From Spirosoma telluris (lineage in GTDB: Bacteria; Bacteroidota; Bacteroidia; Cytophagales; Spirosomataceae), in NCBI GenBank assembly GCA_003259005.1, contig QLII01000001.1:372001-436000 (forward strand): DNA of 64,000 nt. The letters are read 5' to 3'. Shown piece after piece: positions 51,601 through 60,032 of the stretch (position 1 is its first letter; each line of letters begins with the position of its first letter). Position numbers and translations under genes: made by a program. A model generated the notes under the pieces. The model ran no database searches and was not told where the DNA came from. It saw nothing but the letters and a program-made list of their open reading frames with translations.

Positions 51601-54439
51601 CAACGGGAACGGCATATCGATCAGCGGACGCACGGGGGGCAACCTTCGACCCCACCACATTGTCATTGCCAACAACAACGTCCACGATTGTGCAGGGGCT
51701 GGCATATCGGCTATTGAAGCCGATTACGTCACGATTGAAGACAATAGTCTGGCTAACAACTCCTGGTATACAGTGTATGGAACCAGTGGCATCAGCATCT
51801 TCAATTCCTGGAATTACGACAATGCTACCGATACCAAGATGATTGTTCGCCGAAACCGCAGTTTTGGCAACATGCTCAAAATTGCCTGGAACATTGGCGG
51901 TACGGGTACGAACTGTAAATTTTATGATGGCAATGGGATCATACTTGATAATAACCGGAATACCGATCCCAATAATGCCAATGTAATTAAAAATCCGCTT
52001 GGGGATTATACCGGTAAATTCCTTGTTGAGAATAACATCTGCTACAAGAATGGGGGCCGGGGCATCAATATCAACTATAGCGATAACGCACTCGTTATCA
52101 ACAATACTACCTACCAGAATGGACAAAGCGATGGTGGGTTAGGCGTGGGAATCGACAACGAGTTTATTATGCAGGGCTCAATTGGTGCCCGGATTTTTAA
52201 CAACATTTTCTACGGCAAGCCGGGCGAAAACCCAAGTTCGGTTTCGGGTAGCTCGAACGTTCAGCAGAACAACAACCTTACGTTTAGCAACGCAGGTGCT
52301 GGTTATTTTGCCGGGAATCAGAACATAGTAGGGCAGGACCCTCAGTTTGTCGATGCTGCCAATGGAGATTTCCGAATTGCCAGTGCCAGTCCGGCTATCA
52401 ACGCAGGCAGTAACACGGCAGGGCAGTTCGCAACCAAAGACATGATGGGTATCGATCGTCCGCAGGGGTTGGGCGTGGATATTGGGGCGTATGAACTTCA
52501 GGGCACACCTATTGTCATTACCCAGCAACCCGCCAGCAGTTCGGCCGTTTGTGTGGGCGCTACGGTCAGTGCTTCAGTCTTGGTTGATGGGCCTGTCCAG
52601 AATTACCAGTGGTACAAGGATGGAACTGCCCTGACGGATGTAGCCTCTGCAACCACGGCTATGCTGTCGATTTCGGCGGTAACCGCTGCCGACCAGGGCA
52701 ACTACACGGTCGTTATTACAGGCTTCAACAGTTTGACTTCCAGTGCGTTTAGCTTAAGCGTGAATACGCCACCAACGGCGATTTTGACGGCTAGCGGAAC
52801 CATTAGCTGCACCACGCCAACCGTCACGCTGACTGCAACATCCGGCTCGAACCTAACGTATAGCTTCGGCAATGGGGCTACTCAGATTGGCACGGGCAAC
52901 ACGGCTACGGTTTGGCAGGCAGGCACGTATTCGGTGCTTGTTACCTCCGCTGAGGGTTGCTCCGTGTCGGCTTCGGTTGATGTATCCGGGAGTTTGACGA
53001 CGCCCGACGCGCCCAACATTAGCAGCGTATCGGCCACGCAGGGAGCCATCGATGTCACGCTTTCTGTTTCAAACTGCGCTGGTACAGTTAACTGGAACGG
53101 TACGGATGGCAGTAGTTCGCTGGTGGTCTCGACCTCGGCAACTGGTGAATTCGTCTACTCGGTAACCTGCAAAGTGGGCGTTTGTGTCAGCCCGGTCACC
53201 AGCGTCACCGTGAGCATAAAAGTGCCCCCCGCCACATTAAGTGTTTCCTATCGGGATGGCGATAATAACCTGCCCAGCAACAACGTCATTCGGCCGTATC
53301 TGAAACTCAATAACGAGGGTACAACCGGTGTATCGTATAGCGACCTTACGATCCGGTACTGGCTAACGGTAGAAGACTTTTCGCCCCTGACGAATCTGTC
53401 GGTGTATTGGGCCCAATTGGGTGCCAGCAAAGTCCGGATGTCGTATGTGCCGTTGGCCCAACCGCGTCAGGGCGCTTTCGGCTATATCGAATACAGCTTC
53501 GACGCATCGGCAGGAATACTGGCAGCTGGTAGTAATTCGGGTGAAATTCAGACGGGTATTGGTAAACAAAACTGGACGAATTTGACGGAAACAAACGACT
53601 ACTCGTTTGCTTCGACTGCCAGCTATACGAAAACCGACCGGATCACGATCTATAAAAACGGGGTTCTGGTAGGGGGCACAGAGCCAGTCGCTATAACCCC
53701 GGTGACGGCGTTGAAGGTCTACTCTGAGAATAAAAACAGCAGCCCAACTACGAATCAGATTAGTACGCATCTGAAACTAGCCAATGAAGGCAATTCGCCG
53801 GTAGATTACAGCCAGGTAACGGTTCGCTACTGGTTCAGTGCAGAAGGGACCACCCCGCTGGTCTACAATCTGGATTATGCCGAATTGGGCAACAGCAAGA
53901 TCAACAGCAAGTTTGTCAGGGAGAATCGGGCTGGCACGGATACGTATCTGGAACTTAGTTTCGTACCAACACTGGGCCAGTTAAACCCACTCAGTTCGAC
54001 GGGTATCATCCAGCAACGAATCAACAAATCGGACTGGTCGAACTTCAACGAAGCAAACGATTACTCCTACAAACCGGCTGCTGCACTGGCCGAGAACACT
54101 CACCTTACGGCTTATATAAATGGTTCGCTGGTATATGGGCAGGAGCCAGGACCCGTCGGTGCTCGGGTAGGTATTGAGCCGTCGGGACTTCGGGTGTTGG
54201 TGCTTGGGAATCCGATTCAGGGTGACATAGTAAGCATACAGGTAACGGGTGTGGAAGGTCAGTCTCTGCATACTGAACTCATTGACAAGGGAGGTCAACG
54301 GGTTACGAAGCATCTGGTCGAGCAGGCTGGTTCGTCAGAGCATATCCGACTGCCGGTTGGTCAGATGGCGGCTGGCGTGTTGTTACTACGGGTAAGTACA
54401 TTGACGGAGAGTCAGACGTTGAAAGTCATAAAACCCTAG
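48640..54439 (+). CDS. Giant T9SS-secreted beta-helix protein with two CBM3-like domains (five frameshifts in the first third as written)
   Basis: About 1934 residues after repair. The signal peptide ends near SSVSVGQSLS. Then comes a module present twice: a bacterial Ig-like domain (VSMSFPAFRTSFITG / VSMSFPQFNSSYLSG), a right-handed beta-helix (NTIQRGIDAAAPGDSIFVMA / NTIQKAADRVSPGDTVFVMA) closing with DPQFVDA and GAYELQG, and an Ig-like domain (YQWYKDGNALTGVTS / YQWYKDGTALTDVAS). Two tandem CBM3-like domains follow (about 53229-53690 and 53703-54160), with TIRYWLTVEDF / TVRYWFSAEGT and NYSF-like NDYSFAS / NDYSYKP. The C-terminus (54175-54439, IEPSGLRVLVLGNPIQ to SQTLKVIKP) is a T9SS type A sorting signal. 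Single-G losses lie at 49093, 49549-49554, 49793, 49829-49831 and 49957-49961; 50051-54439 is unbroken. It is likely a pectinolytic or plant-wall-binding enzyme. Confidence 0.88.
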
Positions 54440-54474
54440 AGGTAGGCAAAGCCGAAAAATTGACCACTAATTTT

Positions 54475-55221
54475 ATGAGAAGACCACTGCTATTAACAAT
54501 ATTATGCCTGCTGGCTGGTTCTGCTAATCTGGCAAAAGGGCAGCAGGCACCCAATACACTAACTGATGTTGAAAAACAAAACGGCTGGAAACTGCTCTTC
54601 GATGGAGTTAGTCCGACAGGCTGGAAAAGTGCGTATAAGGATAATTTTCCAGCAACTGGCTGGATTATAAAAGATGGTACAATCGGGGTGGCCGAAATGG
54701 GTGGACATGAACATATCGTAGGGGGCGATATCGTGACGATAGACCAATTTAGCACGTTCGATCTACGCTTCGAGTTCAAATTGGCTCCCGGTGGCAACAG
54801 TGGGCTGAAATATTTTGTCACCCGTTCTGAAGGAGAGAAAGGGTCAGTTATCGGGTTGGAATATCAGATTTTGGACGATAAACTACACCCTGATGCCAAA
54901 CAGGGCCGCGATGGCAACCGCACACAGGCATCGCTTTATGATCTGATTAAAGCCAACAAGCCGGTAGGGGTTGAGCACCCAACCAGCCACTGGAATACGG
55001 GTCGGATTACGGTATATCCCAACAACCTCGTCGAGCATTATCTGAACGGCGTAAAAGTCCTTGAGTACGAACGGGGTTCGCCCGCCTTTAGGGAGTTAGT
55101 GGCCAGTAGTAAATACAAGGGCTTTGTCAATTTTGGTGAAGTACCCAAAGGGCGTATTCTCTTACAGGATCACGGCAATGAAGTGAGTTTTCGCAGTATT
55201 AAAATCAAAGAGATCAAGTAA
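54475..55221 (+). CDS. DUF1080 (3-keto-disaccharide hydrolase-type) exported protein
   Basis: Intact, 248 residues from ATG 54475; a TTG start at 54460 is possible but adds residues ahead of a good signal peptide (MRRPLLLTILCLLAGSANLA). The DUF1080 lectin-like fold shows NGWKLLFDGVSPTGWKS, FDLRFEFKLAPGGNSGLKYF, GLEYQILDD and GFVNFGEVPKGRILLQDHGN. Relatives act on 3-keto-glycosides made by Gfo/Idh oxidoreductases, and such a gene follows 24 bases later. It lies 35 bases after the giant protein, probably co-transcribed. Confidence 0.9.
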   Translation: MRRPLLLTILCLLAGSANLAKGQQAPNTLTDVEKQNGWKLLFDGVSPTGWKSAYKDNFPATGWIIKDGTIGVAEMGGHEHIVGGDIVTIDQFSTFDLRFEFKLAPGGNSGLKYFVTRSEGEKGSVIGLEYQILDDKLHPDAKQGRDGNRTQASLYDLIKANKPVGVEHPTSHWNTGRITVYPNNLVEHYLNGVKVLEYERGSPAFRELVASSKYKGFVNFGEVPKGRILLQDHGNEVSFRSIKIKEIK

Positions 55222-55245
55222 TTTTTTTGTAAAAAACTCAATCCT

Positions 55246-56559
55246 ATGGATCGTCGGACATTTGTTAAAAATACCGCACTAGCAACCGCCAGTACTACGA
55301 TTTTGAACTTCCCTATTTACGGTAAAAACGCGCCTAGTAATAAGGTTGTTGTAGCCGTCATGGGCGTTAACAGCCGGGGTGCTTACCACGCTAAATCGTT
55401 TTCCAAACTGCCGAACGTAGAGGTCGCTTACCTGTGTGATGTGGAAGAAAAGGCCATCAAAAACGGCCTGGACGCGGTAAAAGACGCCAGCCGTCAACCC
55501 ACTATTATAAAGGATATCCGTGAACTGGTGACGAAGAAAGACTTCGACGCCCTGCTCATTGCTGCCCCTGATCACTGGCACGCGCCAGCGGCTTTGATGG
55601 GCGTTGCCAATGGCAAGCATGTGTACGTAGAAAAACCCTGCGGTCAGAATCCATACGAGAGCGAGATGTTGATTCAGGCGCGTGACAAGTATGGCAAACT
55701 GATTCAGGTTGGGAGCCAGCGCCGGTCGTTTCCAACCCTCATCGAAGCGGTGAAGGAAGTGCGGGGCGGTGCCATCGGCAACCCGTATTTTGCCAAAGCC
55801 TGGTACACCAATTCCCGCAAATCCATTGGGATTGGTAAGAAAGTAGCCGTGCCCTCGACGCTGGATTTTAACCTCTGGCAGGGACCAGCGCCCCGTCAGG
55901 ACTACCGCGACAATCTGGTTCATTATAACTGGCACTGGTTCTGGAACTGGGGAACGGGCGAAGCCTGCAACAATGGAAACCACGAGATCGACTGCTGCCG
56001 GTGGTTTATGGGGGTTGATTTCCCTTCGAAAGTAACATCGTCGGGTGGGCGGTATGCCTTCAAAGATGACTGGCAGACGCCGGATACACAGGTTGCTACC
56101 TTTGAGTTTGACAATGGAAAGGCCATCACCTGGGAAGGCCGTAGTTGTAGTTCATACCCCATCGACGGCAGTGGCCGGGGCTTTATTATTTATGGCGATA
56201 AAGGAACGCTGGTGAACAAAGGCGGGGGCGACTACCAGATTTTTGATGACAAAAACAAACTGGTGAAGGAGATCAAGCCGAGTACCAAGCTCGATCCTAA
56301 CAATACTGTCAGCGCCACGGGTGATCTGGAACTGACACACTTTACCAACTTCGTGGAAACCATACGGGAGAATACGAAATTAACGGCGCCCATTGAAGAA
56401 GGGCACAAAAGTGTGTTGCTTTGCCACCTGGCCAACATCGCGCAACGCACCGGCTCAACCCTGCACTGCGACACGACCAACGGCCACATTAAAGACAATA
56501 AAGCCGCTACACAGCTCTGGAAGCGCGAGTACGAAAAAGGCTGGGAAATGAAGGTTTAG
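55246..56559 (+). CDS. Gfo/Idh/MocA-family oxidoreductase with Tat-type signal
   Basis: Intact, 437 residues. The N-terminus MDRRTFVKNTALATASTTIL is a twin-arginine-like export signal. The NAD(P) Rossmann fold reads VVVAVMGVNSRGAYHAKSFS, the family motif VYVEKPCGQNPYESEM (E-K-P), and the C-terminal domain HYNWHWFWNWGTGEACNNGN with HEIDCCRWFMG. Family members with this signal oxidise glycosides outside the cytoplasm, often at C3. Pairing with the DUF1080 gene suggests oxidise-then-cleave chemistry on oligosaccharides released by the upstream enzymes. Confidence 0.92.
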   Translation: MDRRTFVKNTALATASTTILNFPIYGKNAPSNKVVVAVMGVNSRGAYHAKSFSKLPNVEVAYLCDVEEKAIKNGLDAVKDASRQPTIIKDIRELVTKKDFDALLIAAPDHWHAPAALMGVANGKHVYVEKPCGQNPYESEMLIQARDKYGKLIQVGSQRRSFPTLIEAVKEVRGGAIGNPYFAKAWYTNSRKSIGIGKKVAVPSTLDFNLWQGPAPRQDYRDNLVHYNWHWFWNWGTGEACNNGNHEIDCCRWFMGVDFPSKVTSSGGRYAFKDDWQTPDTQVATFEFDNGKAITWEGRSCSSYPIDGSGRGFIIYGDKGTLVNKGGGDYQIFDDKNKLVKEIKPSTKLDPNNTVSATGDLELTHFTNFVETIRENTKLTAPIEEGHKSVLLCHLANIAQRTGSTLHCDTTNGHIKDNKAATQLWKREYEKGWEMKV

Positions 56560-56562
56560 TTG

Positions 56563-56680
56563 AACTAGTGCTTTGGCAAAATAGATTCTATTGTTTCTAT
56601 AAATTCTTCTGATTCTATTGTATTGACAATCAGATACGATAGAATCCCGAGAATCTATAAATTGGACGAGAGCACTAGTT
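56563..56680. repeat. 118-base segment bounded by 10-base inverted repeats
   Basis: aactagtgct (56563-56572) and agcactagtt (56671-56680) bracket 98 AT-rich bases. Inside are repeated gattctat words, an atagaatc inverted partner and two direct tctataaatt words. No reading frame is seen. It begins 4 bases after the Gfo/Idh stop. It may be a miniature mobile element or a complex terminator. Confidence 0.45.
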
Positions 56681-56681
56681 T

Positions 56682-56752
56682 AAACACAGAAACACGGAGC
56701 ATACAGGGCATTTTACCCATTAAAAATTCAGGTGCTCCGTGTCTCTGTGTTT
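56682..56752. repeat. Hairpin of the acacagaaacacggag type
   Basis: Arms at 56682-56701 and 56733-56752 match at 19 of 20 positions around a 31-base AT-rich loop. It directly abuts the 118-base palindrome-bounded segment. Its words recall the hairpin at 18589-18671 in design but not in sequence. Confidence 0.6.
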
Positions 56753-56788
56753 GTCTTATTTTTGATGAGTCATTAATGGCCTTCCAGA

Positions 56789-56953
56789 ATGACTAAAATC
56801 CGCTGTCTACTCCTGTTTTTTGCCCTATACGTGAGTAGGCAGGAAAGCGTATTCGCCCGTACCAAACCCGATTCGGTGCGGGTTTTATTCATTGGCAATA
56901 GCTACACCTATGGCAACGATCTCCCCGAATTACTCGCTCAGTTCGCACATTGA
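56789..56953 (+). pseudogene. Truncated SGNH/GDSL-type hydrolase, N-terminal 54 residues only
   Basis: From ATG 56789: a signal-peptide-like start (MTKIRCLLLFFALYVSRQ), then the block I motif RVLFIGNSYTYGNDLPEL with the catalytic Ser of SGNH hydrolases, then a stop after LLAQFAH. The rest of the roughly 250-residue domain is absent; the next bases show no matching frame before the promoter of the TetR gene. It is an N-terminal stub left by a deletion or an assembly join. Confidence 0.6.
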
Positions 56954-57025
56954 CCGATGAGACGATTAACGTAAACGAGCATTTAAGCGCCTGACCGGGG
57001 TTTCAACTTGTTTGTCTTTTGTAAG

Positions 57026-57041
57026 GTGAATAAAAGTTCAC
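57026..57041. promoter_or_regulatory. Candidate TetR operator dyad upstream of tetR
   Basis: GTGAA (57026-57030), 6 bases, TTCAC (57037-57041). The word aagtgaata recurs inverted at about 57062-57071 in the spacer of the promoter below, and again at 57727-57735 ahead of the short-chain dehydrogenase, suggesting a shared operator. Confidence 0.45.
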
Positions 57042-57047
57042 TTAAAA

Positions 57048-57079
57048 TTTGTGGATGATTTTTTATTCACTTTACTTTG
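57048..57079 (+). promoter_or_regulatory. Bacteroidota-type promoter of the TetR gene
   Basis: TTTG at 57048-57051, a 20-base spacer and TTACTTTG at 57072-57079 (one mismatch to TAnnTTTG). The start codon at 57102 is 23 bases downstream. Confidence 0.5.
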
Positions 57080-57101
57080 CGTAGTCAATTCGCTAGTTGT
57101 T

Positions 57102-57680
57102 ATGCGCACCAAAGACGAAGCAAAGGAAAAGCTCATTCTCGATACGGCCCTGCGGCTCATTATGCAGACCGGACTGTCTGGTCTGAAAATGTCGGATTTA
57201 GCCAAAGAAGCGGGCGTTGCCACGGGAACGGTGTACATCTATTTCGATGACAAGCCTGCCCTGATCCAGCGGCTCTATGCCTACTTGCTCCGCAAAAGCC
57301 TCAGCGACCTGAATTCGGGGATTGCTACTACTGATCCGCTACGGGTTAAAATTCAGAAAATGACACGTAACTATCTGAATGATAATTTAAAGTATCCAGA
57401 GTATACCGCTTTTTTTGAGCAATATTTTCGTTCCCCTTACTTTGTGGAAACGGAGGCCATACGTGCCGAAGAAGACAGCGTCATGCAACCCATTTATGAG
57501 CTGGTCGTGGAAGGGCAACAGCAAACCATCATTAAAGAAGCCAATCCGGATTTATTGGTCACGCTGGTTTGTGGTATGCTCAACGAGTTGGCGAAACAGG
57601 CTCTCTTTTCGCAAAAAAACATCAGTGAAAGCGACTGGGAATTGACATTCTCCGTTATCTGGGACGGTGTCAAGCGGTAG
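57102..57680 (+). CDS. TetR/AcrR-family transcriptional regulator
   Basis: Intact, 192 residues from ATG 57102; a GTG at 57051 in the same frame would lie within the promoter and is rejected. DNA-binding domain: KEKLILDTALRLIMQTGLSG, LKMSDLAKEAGVATGTVYIY, FDDKPALIQRLYAYLL. The C-terminal domain is TetR_C-like with FFEQYFRSPYF. The next gene, a short-chain dehydrogenase, is 88 bases downstream on the same strand with a shared half-site in its leader, so this regulator probably controls itself and that gene. Confidence 0.92.
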   Translation: MRTKDEAKEKLILDTALRLIMQTGLSGLKMSDLAKEAGVATGTVYIYFDDKPALIQRLYAYLLRKSLSDLNSGIATTDPLRVKIQKMTRNYLNDNLKYPEYTAFFEQYFRSPYFVETEAIRAEEDSVMQPIYELVVEGQQQTIIKEANPDLLVTLVCGMLNELAKQALFSQKNISESDWELTFSVIWDGVKR

Positions 57681-57726
57681 CTGATTAGAAAGACGGCGTA
57701 GATAGTCGTCTTAATTTTTACTATTT

Positions 57727-57735
57727 AAGTGAATA
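57727..57735. promoter_or_regulatory. Operator half-site ahead of the short-chain dehydrogenase
   Basis: aagtgaata, 33 bases before the start at 57769, matches the words in the TetR gene promoter region (57025-57032 and, inverted, about 57062-57071). Confidence 0.35.
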
Positions 57736-57768
57736 TTTTTTCATTATACAGTAATCCATCAAACCGTC

Positions 57769-58614
57769 ATGAACAAGTCAATCAAAACCGTTTTTATTAC
57801 CGGTAGCTCATCCGGCATTGGCAAGGCTACTGCCCTTTATTTCGCTCAGCAGGGCTGGAATGTAGCCGCTACGATGCGGACACCCGCTAAAGAAACCGAA
57901 CTTAGTAAACTGCCAAACGTTAAGCTGTTTCGGCTGGATGTACTGGATATGGACAGTATCCGGCAGGCGCTTACCGATGCCCGGACAGCTTTCGGAGGTA
58001 TCGATGTACTGGTCAATAATGCGGGGTACGGTGCTGTGGGTGTATTTGAGGCTGCTAGTTCTGAGCAGGTACAACGTCAGTTCGACACCAATGTGTTTGG
58101 CGTAATGAATGTGATTCGTGAAATTCTACCGTACTTTCGGGAGAAGCGTGACGGGGCGATCATCAATGTAACGTCGATGGGCGGGCTAATTACTTTTCCC
58201 ATTTATAGCATCTACCACGGTACCAAATGGGCCGTTGAGGGCTTCACCGAAGCCCTGTCGTTTGAGTTACGGCCCTTCAACATCCGCGTGAAGAACATTG
58301 AGCCCGGCGCTATCAAAACCGATTTCTACGATCGATCGCAGGATCTACTTCAAAAAGATGGGCTCACCGCCTACGATGACTATGTACGAGTAACGCTGGC
58401 CAATTCACAAAAAGCCGGAGCCGATGCTCCAGGCCCAGAGGTGGTGGCCGAGAAGATTTTTGTAGCGGCCAGTGACCGGTCGTTCCGGCTTCGGTATCCG
58501 GTAGGTGGTCAGTCACCCATACTGCTGGCTTTACGCCGGATTGTACCGCTAAGCTGGTTTCACGGACTTGTCAGGAGCGTCGTAGAAAAAGGATTTAAAC
58601 CGTCAGTTGCCTGA
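57769..58614 (+). CDS. Short-chain dehydrogenase/reductase (SDR family)
   Basis: Intact, 281 residues. NAD(P) motif FITGSSSGIGKATALYFAQ, structural motif DVLVNNAGYGAVG, Ser in INVTSMGGLITFP, active-site YHGTKWA (Y-x-x-x-K), and the PG motif NIEPGAIKTDFYD. This is a classical SDR, slightly long at the C-terminus. It is a cytosolic carbonyl/hydroxyl oxidoreductase of unknown substrate and follows the TetR gene, as is common for inducible detoxification pairs. Confidence 0.93.
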   Translation: MNKSIKTVFITGSSSGIGKATALYFAQQGWNVAATMRTPAKETELSKLPNVKLFRLDVLDMDSIRQALTDARTAFGGIDVLVNNAGYGAVGVFEAASSEQVQRQFDTNVFGVMNVIREILPYFREKRDGAIINVTSMGGLITFPIYSIYHGTKWAVEGFTEALSFELRPFNIRVKNIEPGAIKTDFYDRSQDLLQKDGLTAYDDYVRVTLANSQKAGADAPGPEVVAEKIFVAASDRSFRLRYPVGGQSPILLALRRIVPLSWFHGLVRSVVEKGFKPSVA

Positions 58615-58645
58615 TAAGGGACCGAGTCTACAAACTCGGCAACAA

Positions 58646-59266
58646 TTATCGTTTCACTACCTTAAATGCTATTCCGCGTCCATAGCCCTGAAAAATAGCC
58701 AGTGTAATCCAGTTAAGGGCCAATTGCTCCAGCAAGCCGAATTTGTCGTTGCCACCGAGGTCATAACACTCTCCAAAGCCGATCTCCTTCGCTAGCTGAG
58801 TAGCAATGGCCTTAGCTTTTACGCTGGTGCCGGCCACGAACATGTCAATGCCTTCTCCCTTGTATATCGGGTCTAGCAGGTTCTCGAAACCGGTGGTATT
58901 GAAGCACTTCACTACGTCGTTGGTAGCGGTGTTTGCCAGAATAGCCTCTGTTGTGTGGCTGAAGCCGGCTGGTCCCATACCCCGCACGGTGTTCATCGCG
59001 TCGATAATGACTTTGCCACTGGTATCGCCCAATTCATGCGTTACCTCAATAGCCTTCATGGCCGGAATCGCCAGTACGACTACGTTGCATTGCGCGACTG
59101 CCGACGAAACGGTGGTGAAGCGGTCTTCCCCAATTTTGGTGGCGAGGTTGATTGATTTTTCGGAGAGGGGAAAATTGGCGCCCACCCATACCGTATGGCC
59201 AGCCTTAATAAAACCCTGAGCTAATGCTCCACCTACGTTGCCTGTGCCAATAACTGCGATGTTCAT
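58646..59266 (-). CDS. NAD(P)-binding protein of the F420-dependent NADP oxidoreductase-like family
   Basis: Intact, 206 residues. The opening MNIAVIGTGNVGGALAQGF is a Rossmann nucleotide-binding motif; further family marks are VVVLAIPAMKAIEV, VIIDAMNTVRGMGP and VKCFNTTGFENL. Most members in non-F420 organisms bind NADPH and have undefined reductase roles. It is convergent with the SDR gene. Downstream on the same strand the next gene lies further on at 59297-59913 (its upstream neighbour). Confidence 0.85.
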   Translation of the reverse strand: MNIAVIGTGNVGGALAQGFIKAGHTVWVGANFPLSEKSINLATKIGEDRFTTVSSAVAQCNVVVLAIPAMKAIEVTHELGDTSGKVIIDAMNTVRGMGPAGFSHTTEAILANTATNDVVKCFNTTGFENLLDPIYKGEGIDMFVAGTSVKAKAIATQLAKEIGFGECYDLGGNDKFGLLEQLALNWITLAIFQGYGRGIAFKVVKR

Positions 59267-59296
59267 GATGGTTTTTGAGTACTGATTAATAGATGC

Positions 59297-59913
59297 TCAT
59301 TCTGGATTCGGAGCCTGATTGGACGAATTAAAGAAGATAAAATAGAAAGGAATAAAGCCAAAAATAGCCATAGATAGCCAGGGACTCAGAAAGCTTGCCA
59401 CGGCCCCTGTGCCGTATAGTATTGGCCCAAACAGCACCGATTGGCGGGTAATTTTCCGGAAGCCTACCTGGTCAATAGTAGGTGGCAGGATGTCGGTTTT
59501 TCGTTGCGCCTGCCAACGAATGAGCGTGAATGTAACCGACATCAAGGCCATTACTACGCCAAAGACAAAACTTGCCACCGGGTTGCTATGGTAGTCGCCG
59601 AGCAGGGCCGTCGGGAGGGGATGAACGAACACCAGAGCAGCAGTAGGGCATTGAGCCAGAAAATGGCGTGGGTGATATTCGCAATCTGATTCAATAGCCG
59701 GTGATGGTTGACCCAGATCACGCACACCATCAGAAAACTGATAATCCAGCTAATGAACTTAGGTAACAGCGCATATAACGCTCCTGTCAATTCGGCCACC
59801 GATTCGTGATGGTCAATGTGTGGCACTTTAATTTCTAATACCAACAGCGTGACGATAATGGCAAACACGCCATCGCTGAAGGCCTCGACCCGCGATTTGG
59901 AGAAATAATTCAT
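59297..59913 (-). CDS. TMEM175/DUF1211-family potassium-channel-like membrane protein (one frameshift as written)
   Basis: The start at 59913 gives the DUF1211 signature FSKSRVEAFSDGVFAIIVTL (R-x3-FSDGVFAI), then helices ISWIISFLMVCVIWVNHH and THAIFWLNALLLLWCSF. The frame breaks at 59617-59620 in a + strand G run (a C run in the gene). One base restores CSFIPLPTALLGDYHSNP and helices VASFVFGVVMALMSVTFTLI and LSMAIFGFIPFYFIFF. Corrected length is about 206 residues with six helices, typical for the bacterial family. It is evidence that the G losses follow the + strand, not the gene. Confidence 0.85.
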
Positions 59914-60032
59914 CTGGTATTCAGGATTTGCGGATACTATAGAAACCGGCTATTAACAGACCACCAGTCAGAAAGGCTATTAGCTGATGATCAGCTGTTT
60001 CCAAAGTCCATGCTAGTCAGCGCAGTTGGTTT

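Noticed and set aside
51464..52126. 220-codon open frame on the - strand with Val/Ile-rich text
   Set aside because: It is antisense to the second beta-helix of the giant protein; the regular hydrophobic pattern simply mirrors the helix coils.
48800..52755. Long-range repeats as a possible CRISPR or transposon pair
   Set aside because: They are in-frame duplicated protein modules (Ig-like, beta-helix, Ig-like) within one gene, not short spaced repeats and not flanked by target duplications.
55279..55983. 234-codon open frame on the - strand
   Set aside because: It is a shadow of the Gfo/Idh oxidoreductase at 55246-56559, with no recognisable domain or start context.
56954..57047. Continuation of the SGNH hydrolase in another frame
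   Set aside because: None of the three frames after the stop reads like the family's following motifs, so a simple one-base repair does not restore it.
57051..57101. Longer GTG-started version of the TetR protein
   Set aside because: The extension would be encoded by the promoter spacer and -7 box, and adds residues that do not resemble a TetR N-terminus.
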